From an uncultured Pseudomonadales bacterium (GTDB lineage Bacteria; Pseudomonadota; Gammaproteobacteria; Pseudomonadales; Azotimanducaceae): a stretch of 64,000 bases of DNA. Below the pieces are notes generated by a model, which worked only from the letters and a program-made list of their open reading frames with translations, searched no databases and was not told the DNA's origin. The position numbers were made by a program, and so were the translations under genes. This document shows, one piece after another, positions 25,901-33,725 of the stretch. Each line of letters starts with the position of its first letter. Within the stretch, counting starts at the first letter, position 1. The stretch spans positions 2,943,046 to 3,007,045 of the forward strand of contig OY282379.1 of assembly GCA_958295875.1 (NCBI GenBank), in the 5' to 3' direction.

Positions 25901-26100
25901 GGGTGACGTTCCGCGAGGCCACCGGGCAATGGTCCGTCTCGGCCTTCGTGGACAACGTGCTGGACAAGACGTACATCCGCCACTCGGACATGGAGAACCG
26001 TCGCACGGCCTACGGCGCCAACTGGCCGCAGCGCATCGTGTCGCTCTACCCGCGTTACTGGGGCTTTGAGTTCGAGTATTCGATGGGCGCGTTCCGGTAG
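22984..26100 (+). CDS. TonB-dependent outer-membrane receptor
   Basis: A 1038-residue receptor starting MRELRNARGAVAFGLLVAFA behind a GGAGAGGG box. After the signal peptide comes an acidic stretch (DDDDDDSSETRRIEEMVIYG) containing the TonB-box region. The plug follows: ITAMDEDFLRDMGMQGPNEM, IRGIGRNFRGLGGDPGVGTY and IEVLRGPQGTLYGRNSIGGV. The rest is a 22-strand barrel with aromatic-rich strands and a C-terminal end WGFEFEYSMGAFR. Several long loops contain Cys pairs. The plug resembles receptors of Sphingomonas-like and marine types that import complex organics rather than siderophores. It lies 55 bases after the molybdopterin oxidase and ends at a strong terminator. Confidence 0.9.
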   Translation: MRELRNARGAVAFGLLVAFAMPWTAFADDDDDDSSETRRIEEMVIYGERVESTVSDTSISITAMDEDFLRDMGMQGPNEMVNFIPATTRTDWDIKIRGIGRNFRGLGGDPGVGTYFNGIYSPDFGIASTEGGLYDVKRIEVLRGPQGTLYGRNSIGGVVNYVTNQPNHEGFEANVRAIFGEYNTNEWYGLVSGPVTQDLAYRFTGVKRLRGPAVEGLAGSEDIEDLNDQNFALIFEWNIRDNITANLRINDRRAYSKRNFGNGGHGIAGEGPCVGEHPITSNSQCDPRYRVPRDTNYYATGFRPVDQAWVDKYGDIADDPRGAVPWRHPSTGETFYGAYNRPGVDDESVRWPYMPSQNYMSPSVAQYDIGGADAPDIVGLTTGDNREEFDHQQGSLVVDWDISDTLSMKYLGSYQSFAYWFNRDNSFSDSHVSDIDDTVVEQVESLSHELRLFWQAGDRFTATTGVYQFWESRDQWYGIRERGGQGRARNAAHYGPEGFEDWVHQGIALVGWVMPGCIGQGGVGSGAGGDLALNDGSHPGYGTYCGDPGESYNQNWHAGDTGAVYEHRNLVDNENLAFYTQGDLRLTDQWSVTLGFRYSKDWRDAKEQRGGYSEIEAYNKPWLPAVLGGACALNPDRCPADPAAFGAPGVTPLAALNVALGAARFTGDPDFPIEPICDLTARDCARPLRLRGIPIGWGTRTTGTFKQDGDLTWRVNFNWEPTPDMLLYFGATSGYRAGGFNLGNTDGRTVLDLDGDGANDSRALGSYGDEDLTAYEIGYKATLLDGTLQTNVTLYYYDYTGYQTNVSTWESSSGNFALPPGIAAPAGRGPIDTTVNIEEAYNRGFEIDGLWLATDNFSVGGNYSYTESVFEAPFTFFNANDPRYPREILGGDVNQDPCTLPDAIKVLYCIEVEGIDLTGIPKHKATVWSSYSWNLPKGTITWLNSLAYTGEYATNVFQRPWDEVPDRERWDMRVTFREATGQWSVSAFVDNVLDKTYIRHSDMENRRTAYGANWPQRIVSLYPRYWGFEFEYSMGAFR

Positions 26101-26161
26101 GGCAGCCTGAAAGTGGCGCTAGGGCGCAGCCCGCGTACCTAGCTCCGCCTTCGCCTCAGAG

Positions 26162-26190
26162 AGCGCCGGCAACAGCCGGCGCTTTCGTTT
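26162..26190 (+). terminator. rho-independent terminator after the TonB receptor
   Basis: AGCGCCGGC at 26162-26170 pairs perfectly with GCCGGCGCT at 26175-26183 across an AACA tetraloop, followed by TTCGTTT. It lies 62 bases after the receptor stop. Confidence 0.8.
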
Positions 26191-26240
26191 GGGCCGACCA
26201 GCCGCAGATTGCGGTGGAGCCGTTGAGAAAAGGAGGCAAC

Positions 26241-26783
26241 ATGCGATTCATCGTTTTCGTTTCACTGCTGATGGGCTTGCCAGCCTTCGCCTGTGAGCAG
26301 TTTCGTTGGTTCCCCGTCGACCATGGGCCCGTGGACTATGTCCAAGGCGGTGTGGTGAACGTGGCCAGTGGGTTTGAAGGGGCAGCTTGCCTCGACTCCT
26401 CAGCCACGGAAATGCGCGACGAGCTATCGTTGCTACTTTGGAACGCCTTGGACAGGGACTACATTCTGAAAGTCGGCGATAGCGTCGGGACGGTGTTCGA
26501 GCGACTGGTGCCGACAGGCACGATGCATGAGATGGTGTCGGTGCCGGTTCACAACACCGGTGTGGGGAGCTATCGGGTGACCATGACCCTCACGCATCCG
26601 ACCGAAGAGGCGTTCCTGATAGCAAGCATCAGTGACATCCCGGAGGAACGGCAGCAAATCATGGAGGTCGCGGCTTACAAGGTGGCTGACGGCCCCATCC
26701 CCGGTTTTGCGTTAGTGCAAATGGATTCGTATGATGACATGCCGGTAGAGCGGCCGAGCGACCCGGTGCTAGAGGTGCGCTGA
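26241..26783 (+). CDS. secreted protein of unknown function, paralog 1
   Basis: A 180-residue protein with signal peptide MRFIVFVSLLMGLPAFACEQ and probable cleavage after AFA, leaving Cys1. It has a second Cys near residue 54 (GAACLDSS), so one disulfide is likely. The segment LVPTGTMHEMVSVPVHNTGV followed by SYRVTMTLTHPTEEA reads like beta-sandwich strands. The lipobox is poor (Phe at -2), so a lipoprotein is possible but not favoured. I recognise no family. It is a tandem paralog of 26833-27372 and follows the receptor terminator, so it has its own promoter. Confidence 0.7.
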   Translation: MRFIVFVSLLMGLPAFACEQFRWFPVDHGPVDYVQGGVVNVASGFEGAACLDSSATEMRDELSLLLWNALDRDYILKVGDSVGTVFERLVPTGTMHEMVSVPVHNTGVGSYRVTMTLTHPTEEAFLIASISDIPEERQQIMEVAAYKVADGPIPGFALVQMDSYDDMPVERPSDPVLEVR

Positions 26784-26832
26784 AGGGTCTATGGCCGAGG
26801 GACCTCTTAGAGCCGTTGAGCAAGGAGGCAAC

Positions 26833-27372
26833 ATGCGATTCATCGTTTTCGTTTCACTGCTGATGGGCTTGCCAGCCTTCGCCTGTGAGCAGTTTCGTTG
26901 GTCCCCGTTGGGGCACGGACCCGAGGACGACGTCCAGTTCGGCGCGGTGACCGTGGCCAGCGGGTTTGAAGGGGCAGCTTGCTTCGACTCCTCAGCCACG
27001 GAAATGCGCGATGAGCTGGTATTGGCTCTTTGGAACGTCTTGGACAGCGACTACATTCTGAAAGTCGACGATAGCGTCGGGACGGTGTTCGAGCGGCTGG
27101 TGCCGACAGGCACGAGGAAAGAGATGGTGTCCGTGCCGGTTCACAACACTGGTGTGGGGAGCTATCGGGTGACCATGACCCTCACGCATCCAACGGAAGC
27201 GGCGATCTTGGCAGTACAAGTCAGTGACCCCCCGGAGTACGGGATGCAAATCATGGACGTCACGGCTTACAAGTTGGCCGACGCCGGCCGCCTTGGTCCG
27301 TTGCAGGAAAGGGTTCTGTATGAGGACATGCCGTTAGAGCGGCCGAGCGACCCGATGCTAGAGGTGCGCTGA
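26833..27372 (+). CDS. secreted protein of unknown function, paralog 2
   Basis: A 179-residue tandem paralog of 26241-26783. The first 25 residues are identical (MRFIVFVSLLMGLPAFACEQ), as is the core NTGVGSYRVTMTLTHPTEAA. The C-terminal third (YKLADAGRLGPLQERVLYED) is diverged, but the last residues (ERPSDPMLEVR) are again shared. The two Cys positions are kept. It has its own AAGGAGG box. Function unknown. Confidence 0.7.
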   Translation: MRFIVFVSLLMGLPAFACEQFRWSPLGHGPEDDVQFGAVTVASGFEGAACFDSSATEMRDELVLALWNVLDSDYILKVDDSVGTVFERLVPTGTRKEMVSVPVHNTGVGSYRVTMTLTHPTEAAILAVQVSDPPEYGMQIMDVTAYKLADAGRLGPLQERVLYEDMPLERPSDPMLEVR

Positions 27373-27458
27373 GGGGTCTGTGTCCGAGGGGCCGCGTCCG
27401 GCAAAGTGACGGCCCGCGTTTGAAGTTGAGAGTGCCGGGTGCGCTGGCGTGGGTCACG

Positions 27459-28754
27459 CTAGCGCCCCGGCTTCTTCCCATAGGTCAACGCGCGCCACAG
27501 CCATTCCAACGGCCCAAAGCGGTGGCGCCCCAGCCACCACACGCTGAATGCGAGCAGCACGGCCCATTCGCCGAGCACCACGAGGTAGAGCTGCCAGCGC
27601 GCCAGCTCGTTCCAGAGCCCGAAGCCCATGGAGTGGAAGATGGCGAGGGCCAAGACGCTCTGCAGAATGTAGTTGCTGAGCGCCATCCGTCCAGTGGCGG
27701 CCAACGCGGCGCGGGCTCTCGCGAGTGCGCCCCGCTGGCAAATGAGCATGATCACGCCCACATAGCCCAGCGCCATCGCCACGCGCCCGATGTCGTTGGT
27801 GAGCTCAAAGCCGGTCACCCAAGCCAACGCGAAGCCGCTTGTGACGGCCATCGCCAGCTCGAAGCCGTTCACCACCGCGCCGACGAGCAACCCCCACACG
27901 GCCAAGCGCTTGTAGAAGGAGACGCTGCGCTGCCCGCGCAGCACGCCAGTCTTGTAAAGCGCCATGCCGAGCAACATGCAAGCGAGCGCATCCCACAGCA
28001 AAATGGTGGGGTGGGCGAAGGCGTACAGCGCGGCCACGTCGATGGCGTTGGCCGCCACAGATTCCGGGTAGCTGCCTTGGTGAGCCAAGGCTTCGCGGGC
28101 TTGCGCCTCTGGCGGTGGCTGGAAGTTCGCCCTGAGTTCATGCCAATCCGCAATCACGGCCTGCTCCGCGGCTGGCACCGCCTCTCCCGCGTCGAGGCGG
28201 GCCTGCACGGCTTCGGCCCCGGCCGAGAGCGCCACGATGCCGTAGAGCGTTAGGGCATAGAACAGTGCCAAGTAGGCGAAGACCACGCCGGCCGCTGCGA
28301 ACAGCGCCTTCGGGCGCCAGTTCCTGAGCGCATAGAGCAACATGCCGGCCACGGCGTAGGGCACCAAGATGTCGCCGCTCCACAACAATAGCAGCGCGTT
28401 GATGAGGCCGAACGCAAGCAGCAGCAATTGCCGCCGGTAGTACACGCCGATGGGTTTGGCGCGCGGCCCACAGGCGAAGATGACGACGCCGGCGCCGAAC
28501 AGCATGGAGAACAGCGCCCGCATCACGCCTTCGGAGAAGAAATCCACGCCGAGGAAGAGCGCGAAGTCGATGCCTTGGGTAGCCCCATCCGCGGTGGGGT
28601 CTGCATAGGAACGGAACGGCAGCCCGAACCCCAGGATGTTCATCAGCAGGATGCCGAGCAGCGCGAAGCCGCGCACCACGTCGATGGCTTCCATGCGTTC
28701 GTTCGGCGGCAGCGGCGCCGGCGCGGCGCCGGCGGAGGCTTCGGCGCTCTGCAT
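27459..28754 (-). CDS. DUF418 domain membrane protein (YeiB-like)
   Basis: A 431-residue polytopic protein with ten or so membrane helices. It opens NERMEAIDVVRGFALLGILL, the HGSNAT/DUF1624-like start of the family, then MNILGFGLPF. The C-terminal DUF418 block includes GRMALSNYILQSVLALAIFH and LYLVVLGEWAVLLAFSVWWL, with the closing FGPLEWLWRALTYGK typical of YeiB. YeiB-like proteins are inner-membrane proteins of poorly known, possibly acyl-transfer, role. The ATG at 28754 is chosen; the open frame upstream overlaps the peroxiredoxin gene in another frame. It follows that gene by 11 bases on the same strand. Confidence 0.88.
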   Translation of the reverse strand: MQSAEASAGAAPAPLPPNERMEAIDVVRGFALLGILLMNILGFGLPFRSYADPTADGATQGIDFALFLGVDFFSEGVMRALFSMLFGAGVVIFACGPRAKPIGVYYRRQLLLLAFGLINALLLLWSGDILVPYAVAGMLLYALRNWRPKALFAAAGVVFAYLALFYALTLYGIVALSAGAEAVQARLDAGEAVPAAEQAVIADWHELRANFQPPPEAQAREALAHQGSYPESVAANAIDVAALYAFAHPTILLWDALACMLLGMALYKTGVLRGQRSVSFYKRLAVWGLLVGAVVNGFELAMAVTSGFALAWVTGFELTNDIGRVAMALGYVGVIMLICQRGALARARAALAATGRMALSNYILQSVLALAIFHSMGFGLWNELARWQLYLVVLGEWAVLLAFSVWWLGRHRFGPLEWLWRALTYGKKPGR

Positions 28755-28765
28755 GTGCGGTGGGC

Positions 28766-29245
28766 CTACGCTCGCCCGGCTGCGCCCTGCAGCGCCTCCA
28801 ACACTTTGCGCGGGTGATCTGCGGCTTTGACGACGCGACGCCAATGCTTGGCGACCACGCCGTCCGGGCCGATCAACACGGTGGAGCGGATGACGCCGAC
28901 GGTTTTCTTGCCGTACATCATCTTCTCGCCGTAGGCGCCGTATTCCTGCATCACGGCCTTCTCTGGGTCGCACAACAGGGTGAAGGGCAGATCGTACTTG
29001 GCCGTGAACTTCTGGTGCGCCGCCTCGCCGTCCGGCGAGACGCCCAAGACCACAGCGTCGGCGGCGTCGAATTGCGCGGCGAGGTCGCGAAAGCCGCACG
29101 CTTCCTTGGTGCATCCGGGGGTGTCGTCGCGGGGATAGAAATACACCACCACATGCTTGCCGCGCAGGCCGGCAAGGGACACTGGCCGGCCGTTGGCGTC
29201 CGGCAGGGTGAACGATGGCGCGGGTTGGCCTTCCTCGATGGGCAT
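28766..29245 (-). CDS. bcp: thiol peroxidase, Bcp/PrxQ family
   Basis: A 159-residue atypical 2-Cys peroxiredoxin behind an AGGAGG box. Peroxidatic C45 and resolving C50 lie in YPRDDTPGCTKEACGFRDLA, the PrxQ signature spacing of four residues. VIRSTVLIGPDGVVAKHWRR near the C-terminus is also typical. It reduces hydroperoxides with thioredoxin-type reductants in the cytoplasm. The length is normal for the family. Confidence 0.93.
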   Translation of the reverse strand: MPIEEGQPAPSFTLPDANGRPVSLAGLRGKHVVVYFYPRDDTPGCTKEACGFRDLAAQFDAADAVVLGVSPDGEAAHQKFTAKYDLPFTLLCDPEKAVMQEYGAYGEKMMYGKKTVGVIRSTVLIGPDGVVAKHWRRVVKAADHPRKVLEALQGAAGRA

Positions 29246-29383
29246 GGATCCTCCTAGCGGCTCAACGCATTGTGCAGAAGCGTGGCGGGCAATCAAGCTC
29301 GGCGACGCCGCCCGTGGCGGGATTGGGGGCGGCGTCGCTGTGAGAGCCGCGTTTTGCGCTCTTGGGGGCGCGGATCGCCCGTT

Positions 29384-30754
29384 CTAGCGATGCTTCGCCG
29401 CAATCCGCTTCAGCCCGGCATCGATTGCTTCGCGGGAAAGCCAGCGGCCGCGCAGCATCACGCCCTCGATGCGCGTGGCATTGGCGATGTCGTCCAAGGG
29501 GTTCGCGGCCAGGAGCGCCAAGTCCGCATCGCGGCCAACGGCGATGACGCCGACGTTGGTGCCGAGGAACGTTGCCGCGGCGCTGGTGCCGGCCGTGAGC
29601 GCAGCGTGTGGCGAGAGGCCGGCGGCCACCATCGCCGCTAGCTCACGGTGCGTTGCGAAGCCCGGCACGTTGAAGGTCTGCGGCGAATCCGCCCCCAAGA
29701 GCAGCGACACGCCGCCCTCGTGCAGCGCCTTGATGAGCGCCTTGCGCACGTTGAGGAGCGTTTGGCTCCCTTGCGGGTTCGCGCCGTCCGCCGCTCGGCG
29801 CAGCGTTTCGATGTAACGCTCCCGCAGCCGCCGCGGCACATACTGGAACTCAGGCCGCTCAGCCATCTCTTGCCATGCATGCGCGTTCGCCATGTTCTCC
29901 ATCAGCGTCTCGGTGGGCACCACGGCGACGCCGGCGGCGCGGCTGCGCTCCACTGCCGCGGGGATGAGTGCGCGATCCACGAACGGTGCCAAACCGGCAC
30001 CGAAGAAGGACGCCGCGGCGTCCCCATGCGCGGCGCTGTCTGGCGTGATGACGTTCAGGTAGCCGTCCAAGTGGTCAACGGTGGTTTGCCCAGCGGCCAA
30101 GCTGCGCCACAGGCCGACGCTCGCCGTGACATGGCCGCCGAAGCTGATGCCCACCTCCTGCGCTGTGGCCGCCATCGCCTCGAACGATTCCGGAGACATC
30201 CCCGGATGCACCTTCAGGAAGTCGTACCCAGCGGCGTGCTGTTCGCGCACCCGCCGCTCGGCGTCCTCGGCGTTGCGCACCGAGCGCCCGTTGAACGAGG
30301 GTCCGGAGGTGATCAGGCGCGGGCCCAGCACTCGCTGCGCCAAGAGATCGTCGCGCAGTGGCAGGTGGCTTGGATGCCCCAACATGCCGCGCACCGTGGT
30401 GACGCCATTGGCCGCCCACAGGAACAACACGTCGTCGCGGTAATCGTTCTCGACGGGCACATGGGCATGCATTTCGGCGAGCCCTGGGATGAGGAAGCCG
30501 CCGTTGCCGTCGATGACGAGGCCGCCCGCGGCGGCGCCGTCTTCGCCGCTCAGCGCCTTGGCGGGTTCGATGGCGGCGATACGCCCATCGCGCACGGTGA
30601 CGTCCTGGCGCATGGCGACGCCCGGCGCCACCATCGAGATGACGTGGACGTTGGCGATGACGGTCGCATCCGACGCCGCTACCGGCGCGCCGCCCGCGGC
30701 CAAGCCAAGCGCTGCCGCGAGCATCAGGCGCAAGTTAGCCCTCGCCTTAGCCAT
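29384..30754 (-). CDS. secreted amidohydrolase-family protein
   Basis: A 456-residue metal-dependent hydrolase with a signal peptide (LMLAAALGLAAGGAPVAASD). It has the amidohydrolase beta-domain start (VTVRDGRIAAIEPAKALSGE), the HxH metal motif at H96 and H98 (IPGLAEMHAHVP), and a lysine in YDFLKVHPGMSP that could be the carboxylated bridge. A His in SFGGHVTASVGL and the terminal Asp in LLLGADSPQTFNVP complete the site. Such periplasmic enzymes include prolidase-like and imidazolonepropionase-like peptidases. The substrate is not clear. The ATG at 30754 gives the best signal peptide; an ATG-like start at 30775 is the alternative. Confidence 0.83.
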   Translation of the reverse strand: MAKARANLRLMLAAALGLAAGGAPVAASDATVIANVHVISMVAPGVAMRQDVTVRDGRIAAIEPAKALSGEDGAAAGGLVIDGNGGFLIPGLAEMHAHVPVENDYRDDVLFLWAANGVTTVRGMLGHPSHLPLRDDLLAQRVLGPRLITSGPSFNGRSVRNAEDAERRVREQHAAGYDFLKVHPGMSPESFEAMAATAQEVGISFGGHVTASVGLWRSLAAGQTTVDHLDGYLNVITPDSAAHGDAAASFFGAGLAPFVDRALIPAAVERSRAAGVAVVPTETLMENMANAHAWQEMAERPEFQYVPRRLRERYIETLRRAADGANPQGSQTLLNVRKALIKALHEGGVSLLLGADSPQTFNVPGFATHRELAAMVAAGLSPHAALTAGTSAAATFLGTNVGVIAVGRDADLALLAANPLDDIANATRIEGVMLRGRWLSREAIDAGLKRIAAKHR

Positions 30755-30788
30755 CACGCGGCGCGCCGACGCCAACCAAGCGCCCCCC

Positions 30789-31601
30789 TCAGCCGCTCCC
30801 GTAGCTCACGCCCATGCCGGCGCGGGCATCGGTGTTCACGCCATACGGCGCGATGGGATAGCGCAGGCCGTTGCGCGACAGGCTCTCCAAGCCGGCGATC
30901 ACCTTAGGCAGAAAACTCGGTGGCAGCGCCATCAACAGTTCGTCTTCCATCACGCCGCCGTAGCGACGCTCGGCGAAGCAGGGGATGGAGAGGCTCGGCT
31001 CGCCGGTTTTGAGCGCGCGTCCCCAAGAATCCGCGCAGGCGGATTCGCCCACGCAGCCCCACTCCAGCTTCTTGTAGCCACTCCACTGCAACCCGTTGAT
31101 GAACAGGATCATCTGCGCCGGCGTCGCGTAAACGAGGGCGATGTCCGGCGGGTCCAGCCGTCCGCTGGCGAGCGGGCTGACGGCCAAGGCGCGGTAGTGG
31201 CCGTGCGGCGCCACGTCCATGGAGCGCTGGTGGGCGGCTGCCCCGGCGACATCCTTGAACCACACGCCGGCCATGTGCTTGCCGGAGAGCCAGTCTGCGC
31301 TGCGCGGATGCAGGCCGATGACGGTGGAGCACTGGGCGCCGACGAGATCGTCCGCGGTGATGCCCACCGTCCAGCCGTTGCGGCAGGCTTGCCCGACGAT
31401 TTGGTCGGTGGTGTGGATGGCGCCGGGGCGGCGGATGCGCGGCACCGCTTCCATCGCCTCGACAGACTCGAAGCGCTTCATGGCGATGGGCGTTGTGCGC
31501 AGGCGCAGCAGGCGGTTCAGGTCTCCCACGACGCCGGGCCAATCCGTGATGTCGCGGTCCGTCGCCACCACGTCCGCGCGTTCGGAAGAAGGAATTTGCA
31601 T
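30789..31601 (-). CDS. DUF169 family protein
   Basis: A 270-residue protein starting MQIPSSERADVVATDRDITD. It has the DUF169 pattern: DLNRLLRLRTTPIAMKRFES near the N-terminus, IVGQACRNGWTVGITADDLV with a conserved Cys, and GCVGESACADSWGRALKTGE plus PSLSIPCFAERR with further Cys residues. The four conserved cysteines suggest metal or iron-sulfur binding. The biochemical role of the family is unknown. It sits 14 bases after the enoyl-CoA hydratase gene on the same strand, so it is likely co-transcribed. Confidence 0.8.
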   Translation of the reverse strand: MQIPSSERADVVATDRDITDWPGVVGDLNRLLRLRTTPIAMKRFESVEAMEAVPRIRRPGAIHTTDQIVGQACRNGWTVGITADDLVGAQCSTVIGLHPRSADWLSGKHMAGVWFKDVAGAAAHQRSMDVAPHGHYRALAVSPLASGRLDPPDIALVYATPAQMILFINGLQWSGYKKLEWGCVGESACADSWGRALKTGEPSLSIPCFAERRYGGVMEDELLMALPPSFLPKVIAGLESLSRNGLRYPIAPYGVNTDARAGMGVSYGSG

Positions 31602-31615
31602 CGTGTCGATCCCGC

Positions 31616-32449
31616 TCAACCCACTTCCACGCGGTCGAAGTTGGGCGGCCGCTTCTCCATGAAGGAGCGCACGCCCTCGCGGAAGTCCGGCCGCGTGAGG
31701 CTCTCGTCCATCAACCGGCCCGTCTCCGCCATGGCCGGGCCGATGGGCATGTCGATGTGCTTGTACACCTGCTGCTTCATGATCATCAGCGACTTGGGGG
31801 CTGCCGTTGCCGCGAGTTGCTCGATGTACGCCTTGGCGTCTTGGCGCGAGTCGCCAGTTTCGCTCAGCCGGTCTCCAAGGCCCAGGGCCACCGCTTCCTC
31901 GCCGGCGATGCGCCGCGCCGTCCAGAGGATGTCGAGGGCCTTCGCCGGCCCCAACAAGCGCGGCAGAATCCAACTCATGCCGTGTTCCGCCACCAAGCCG
32001 CGCTGCGCGAACGACGTGGTGAACTTCGCGGTGCGCTCGACGAAGCGCAGGTCGCAAAGCAGGGCGTAGCTCATGCCCATGCCGGCCGCGGCGCCGTTCA
32101 CGGCGGCGACGAGCGGCTTGCGCAGCCCCAAGAGGTGGCTGTAGATCGCCGCGAAATCTGGCCCCATGTCTGGGTTGCCGGGGTTCGCCTCGAGATGGGA
32201 GAGGTCTTGCTGCGCACGGCCTTCCCCGGAGGAAAGCGTGTTCAGGGCGTTCATGTCCATGCCGGCGCAGAAGCCGCGCCCGGCACCCGTCAGCACGATG
32301 CCCACCACGTCTGGGTCGCGCTCGGCCGTCGCCAGCGCGTGGCGTATCTCGGCCAGCATCAAGTTGGTGAAAGCGTTCAGGTTGTCCGGGCGGTTCATCG
32401 TGATGATGGCCACCGGCGCTTCCACTTCGTAGAGGATGTCTTCGTACAT
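31616..32449 (-). CDS. enoyl-CoA hydratase/isomerase family protein
   Basis: A 277-residue crotonase-fold enzyme. Landmarks are VAIITMNRPDNLNAFTNLML, VLTGAGRGFCAGMDMNALNT and KPLVAAVNGAAAGMGMSYAL. In the second acid region it reads FAQRGLVAEHGMSWILPRLL, where the Glu of AEHG is the likely catalytic acid. It probably acts in breakdown of an unknown acyl-CoA together with the divergent acyl-CoA dehydrogenase (32523). The start is the ATG at 32449. Confidence 0.87.
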   Translation of the reverse strand: MYEDILYEVEAPVAIITMNRPDNLNAFTNLMLAEIRHALATAERDPDVVGIVLTGAGRGFCAGMDMNALNTLSSGEGRAQQDLSHLEANPGNPDMGPDFAAIYSHLLGLRKPLVAAVNGAAAGMGMSYALLCDLRFVERTAKFTTSFAQRGLVAEHGMSWILPRLLGPAKALDILWTARRIAGEEAVALGLGDRLSETGDSRQDAKAYIEQLAATAAPKSLMIMKQQVYKHIDMPIGPAMAETGRLMDESLTRPDFREGVRSFMEKRPPNFDRVEVG

Positions 32450-32522
32450 GGCGCCTCCGCACTCGTCAATTTGTCGTTCGCTAACTGTACTATAGGCGCA
32501 CGGTTCAGCGGGAAAGACGACC
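32450..32522. promoter_or_regulatory. divergent promoter region
   Basis: A 73-base, locally AT-richer gap between the minus-strand enoyl-CoA hydratase and the plus-strand acyl-CoA dehydrogenase. It contains TTGTCG at 32471 and TACTATAGG at 32488-32496, but spacing is poor for a canonical pair in either direction. Shared control of the two genes is plausible. Confidence 0.35.
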
Positions 32523-33668
32523 ATGCCGATGATGCTCACAGAAGAGCAGAACATGCTGCAGGAGACAGCCAAGGAGTTCTGCTCAAACAATGCGCCGATC
32601 AGCCAGTTGCGCAAGCTGCGCGACGATGACCACCCGGACGGGTTCGACCGCGATACGTGGGCGGCCATCGCGAAGCTGGGTTGGGCGGGCATTCCGTTTC
32701 CGGAGGAGCACGGCGGCTTGGCGTTCGGCTACAAGGGCTTGGGCGTAGTCACGGAAGAGACTGGGCGCACCTTGGCGGCGAGCCCGCTCTTCGCCAGCGT
32801 TTGGGTGGGCGGCACCGCCATCGCCATCGGCGGCAGCGTCGCGCAAAAGGCCGCGCTGTTGCCGAAGGTGGCGTCCGGCGAACTGCTCTTGGCCCTCGCC
32901 GTGGAGGAATCGCATCGCCACAATCCTTATGGCGTGGCGACGCAGGCGGTGGCCAGCGCTGGCGGCTACACGCTCACCGGCGCGAAGACGTTTGTGCTCG
33001 ATGGCCATGTGGCGGATCGGCTCATCGTCGCCGCACGCACGGCCGGCACATCTGGAGACCGGCACGGCATCACATTGTTTCTCGTTGCGGCCGGGGCGCC
33101 GGGGCTGACGATCACCCGCACCCGCATGGCGGACAGCCGCAACGCCGCGAACGTGGAATTGGAAGGCGTGACGGTGGCCGCGGACGCGGTGCTCGGCACG
33201 GTGGACAACGGCGCGGACGTGCTGGATCCCACGCTGGACATCGCCCGCATCGGCATCTCCGCGGAGATGCTCGGCGCCGCGCAGGAGTGCTTCGACCGCA
33301 CCGTGCAGTACCTGAAGGAGCGCGAGCAGTTCGGCGTGCCCATTGGGTCTTTCCAAGCCTTGAAGCACCGCGCTGCCAACATGTTCTGCGAACTCGAACT
33401 GTCGAAATCCGTGGTGCTGGAGGCATTGACGGCGTTGGACGAAGAGCGCGATGCGAAGGAAATCGCCAAGCTCGCGAGCCTCGCCAAGGCGAAGGTGGGC
33501 GAGACGTTCCACACCGTCTCCCGCGAGGGCATCCAGATGCATGGCGGCATCGGCATGACAGACGAGTTCGACATCGGCTTTTTCATCAAGCGCGCCGCGG
33601 TGACGGAGCAGACGTTTGGCGACGTGAGCTTCCATCGCAACCGCTATGGTGAACTCGAAGGGTATTGA
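32523..33668 (+). CDS. acyl-CoA dehydrogenase family protein
   Basis: A 381-residue flavoenzyme beginning MLTEEQNMLQETAKEFCSNN. Domain order is the helical N-terminal domain, a middle beta domain (LALAVEESHRHNPYGVATQA, GYTLTGAKTFVLDGHVADRL) and the C-terminal four-helix domain (REQFGVPIGSFQALKHRAAN, SREGIQMHGGIGMTDEFDIG). QMHGGIGMTDE is the canonical FAD-contacting segment. The substrate is unknown. It is divergent from an enoyl-CoA hydratase, so the two may catalyse successive beta-oxidation steps. The text ends HRNRYGELEGY. Confidence 0.9.
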   Translation: MPMMLTEEQNMLQETAKEFCSNNAPISQLRKLRDDDHPDGFDRDTWAAIAKLGWAGIPFPEEHGGLAFGYKGLGVVTEETGRTLAASPLFASVWVGGTAIAIGGSVAQKAALLPKVASGELLLALAVEESHRHNPYGVATQAVASAGGYTLTGAKTFVLDGHVADRLIVAARTAGTSGDRHGITLFLVAAGAPGLTITRTRMADSRNAANVELEGVTVAADAVLGTVDNGADVLDPTLDIARIGISAEMLGAAQECFDRTVQYLKEREQFGVPIGSFQALKHRAANMFCELELSKSVVLEALTALDEERDAKEIAKLASLAKAKVGETFHTVSREGIQMHGGIGMTDEFDIGFFIKRAAVTEQTFGDVSFHRNRYGELEGY

Positions 33669-33725
33669 CGCGCTCGCAACCTGAGCGCCGTCTGGGGGAG
33701 ACGCAACGCAAGGGGAGGGTTCGCC

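Larger units (their letters stand above)
26215..27372. repeat. tandem 592-bp duplication carrying two paralogous genes
   Basis: The segment around AGCCGTTGAG, the AGGAGG box and the first 35 codons recurs with a 592-base period (ATG at 26241 and at 26833). Long identical runs persist at the start, while the 3' halves have diverged. The second gene keeps its own ribosome-binding site. Confidence 0.8.

Noticed and set aside
26241..26310. Lipoprotein signal in the tandem paralogs
   Set aside because: Cys follows PAFA, but Phe at -2 does not fit the lipobox; signal peptidase I cleavage after AFA is as likely.
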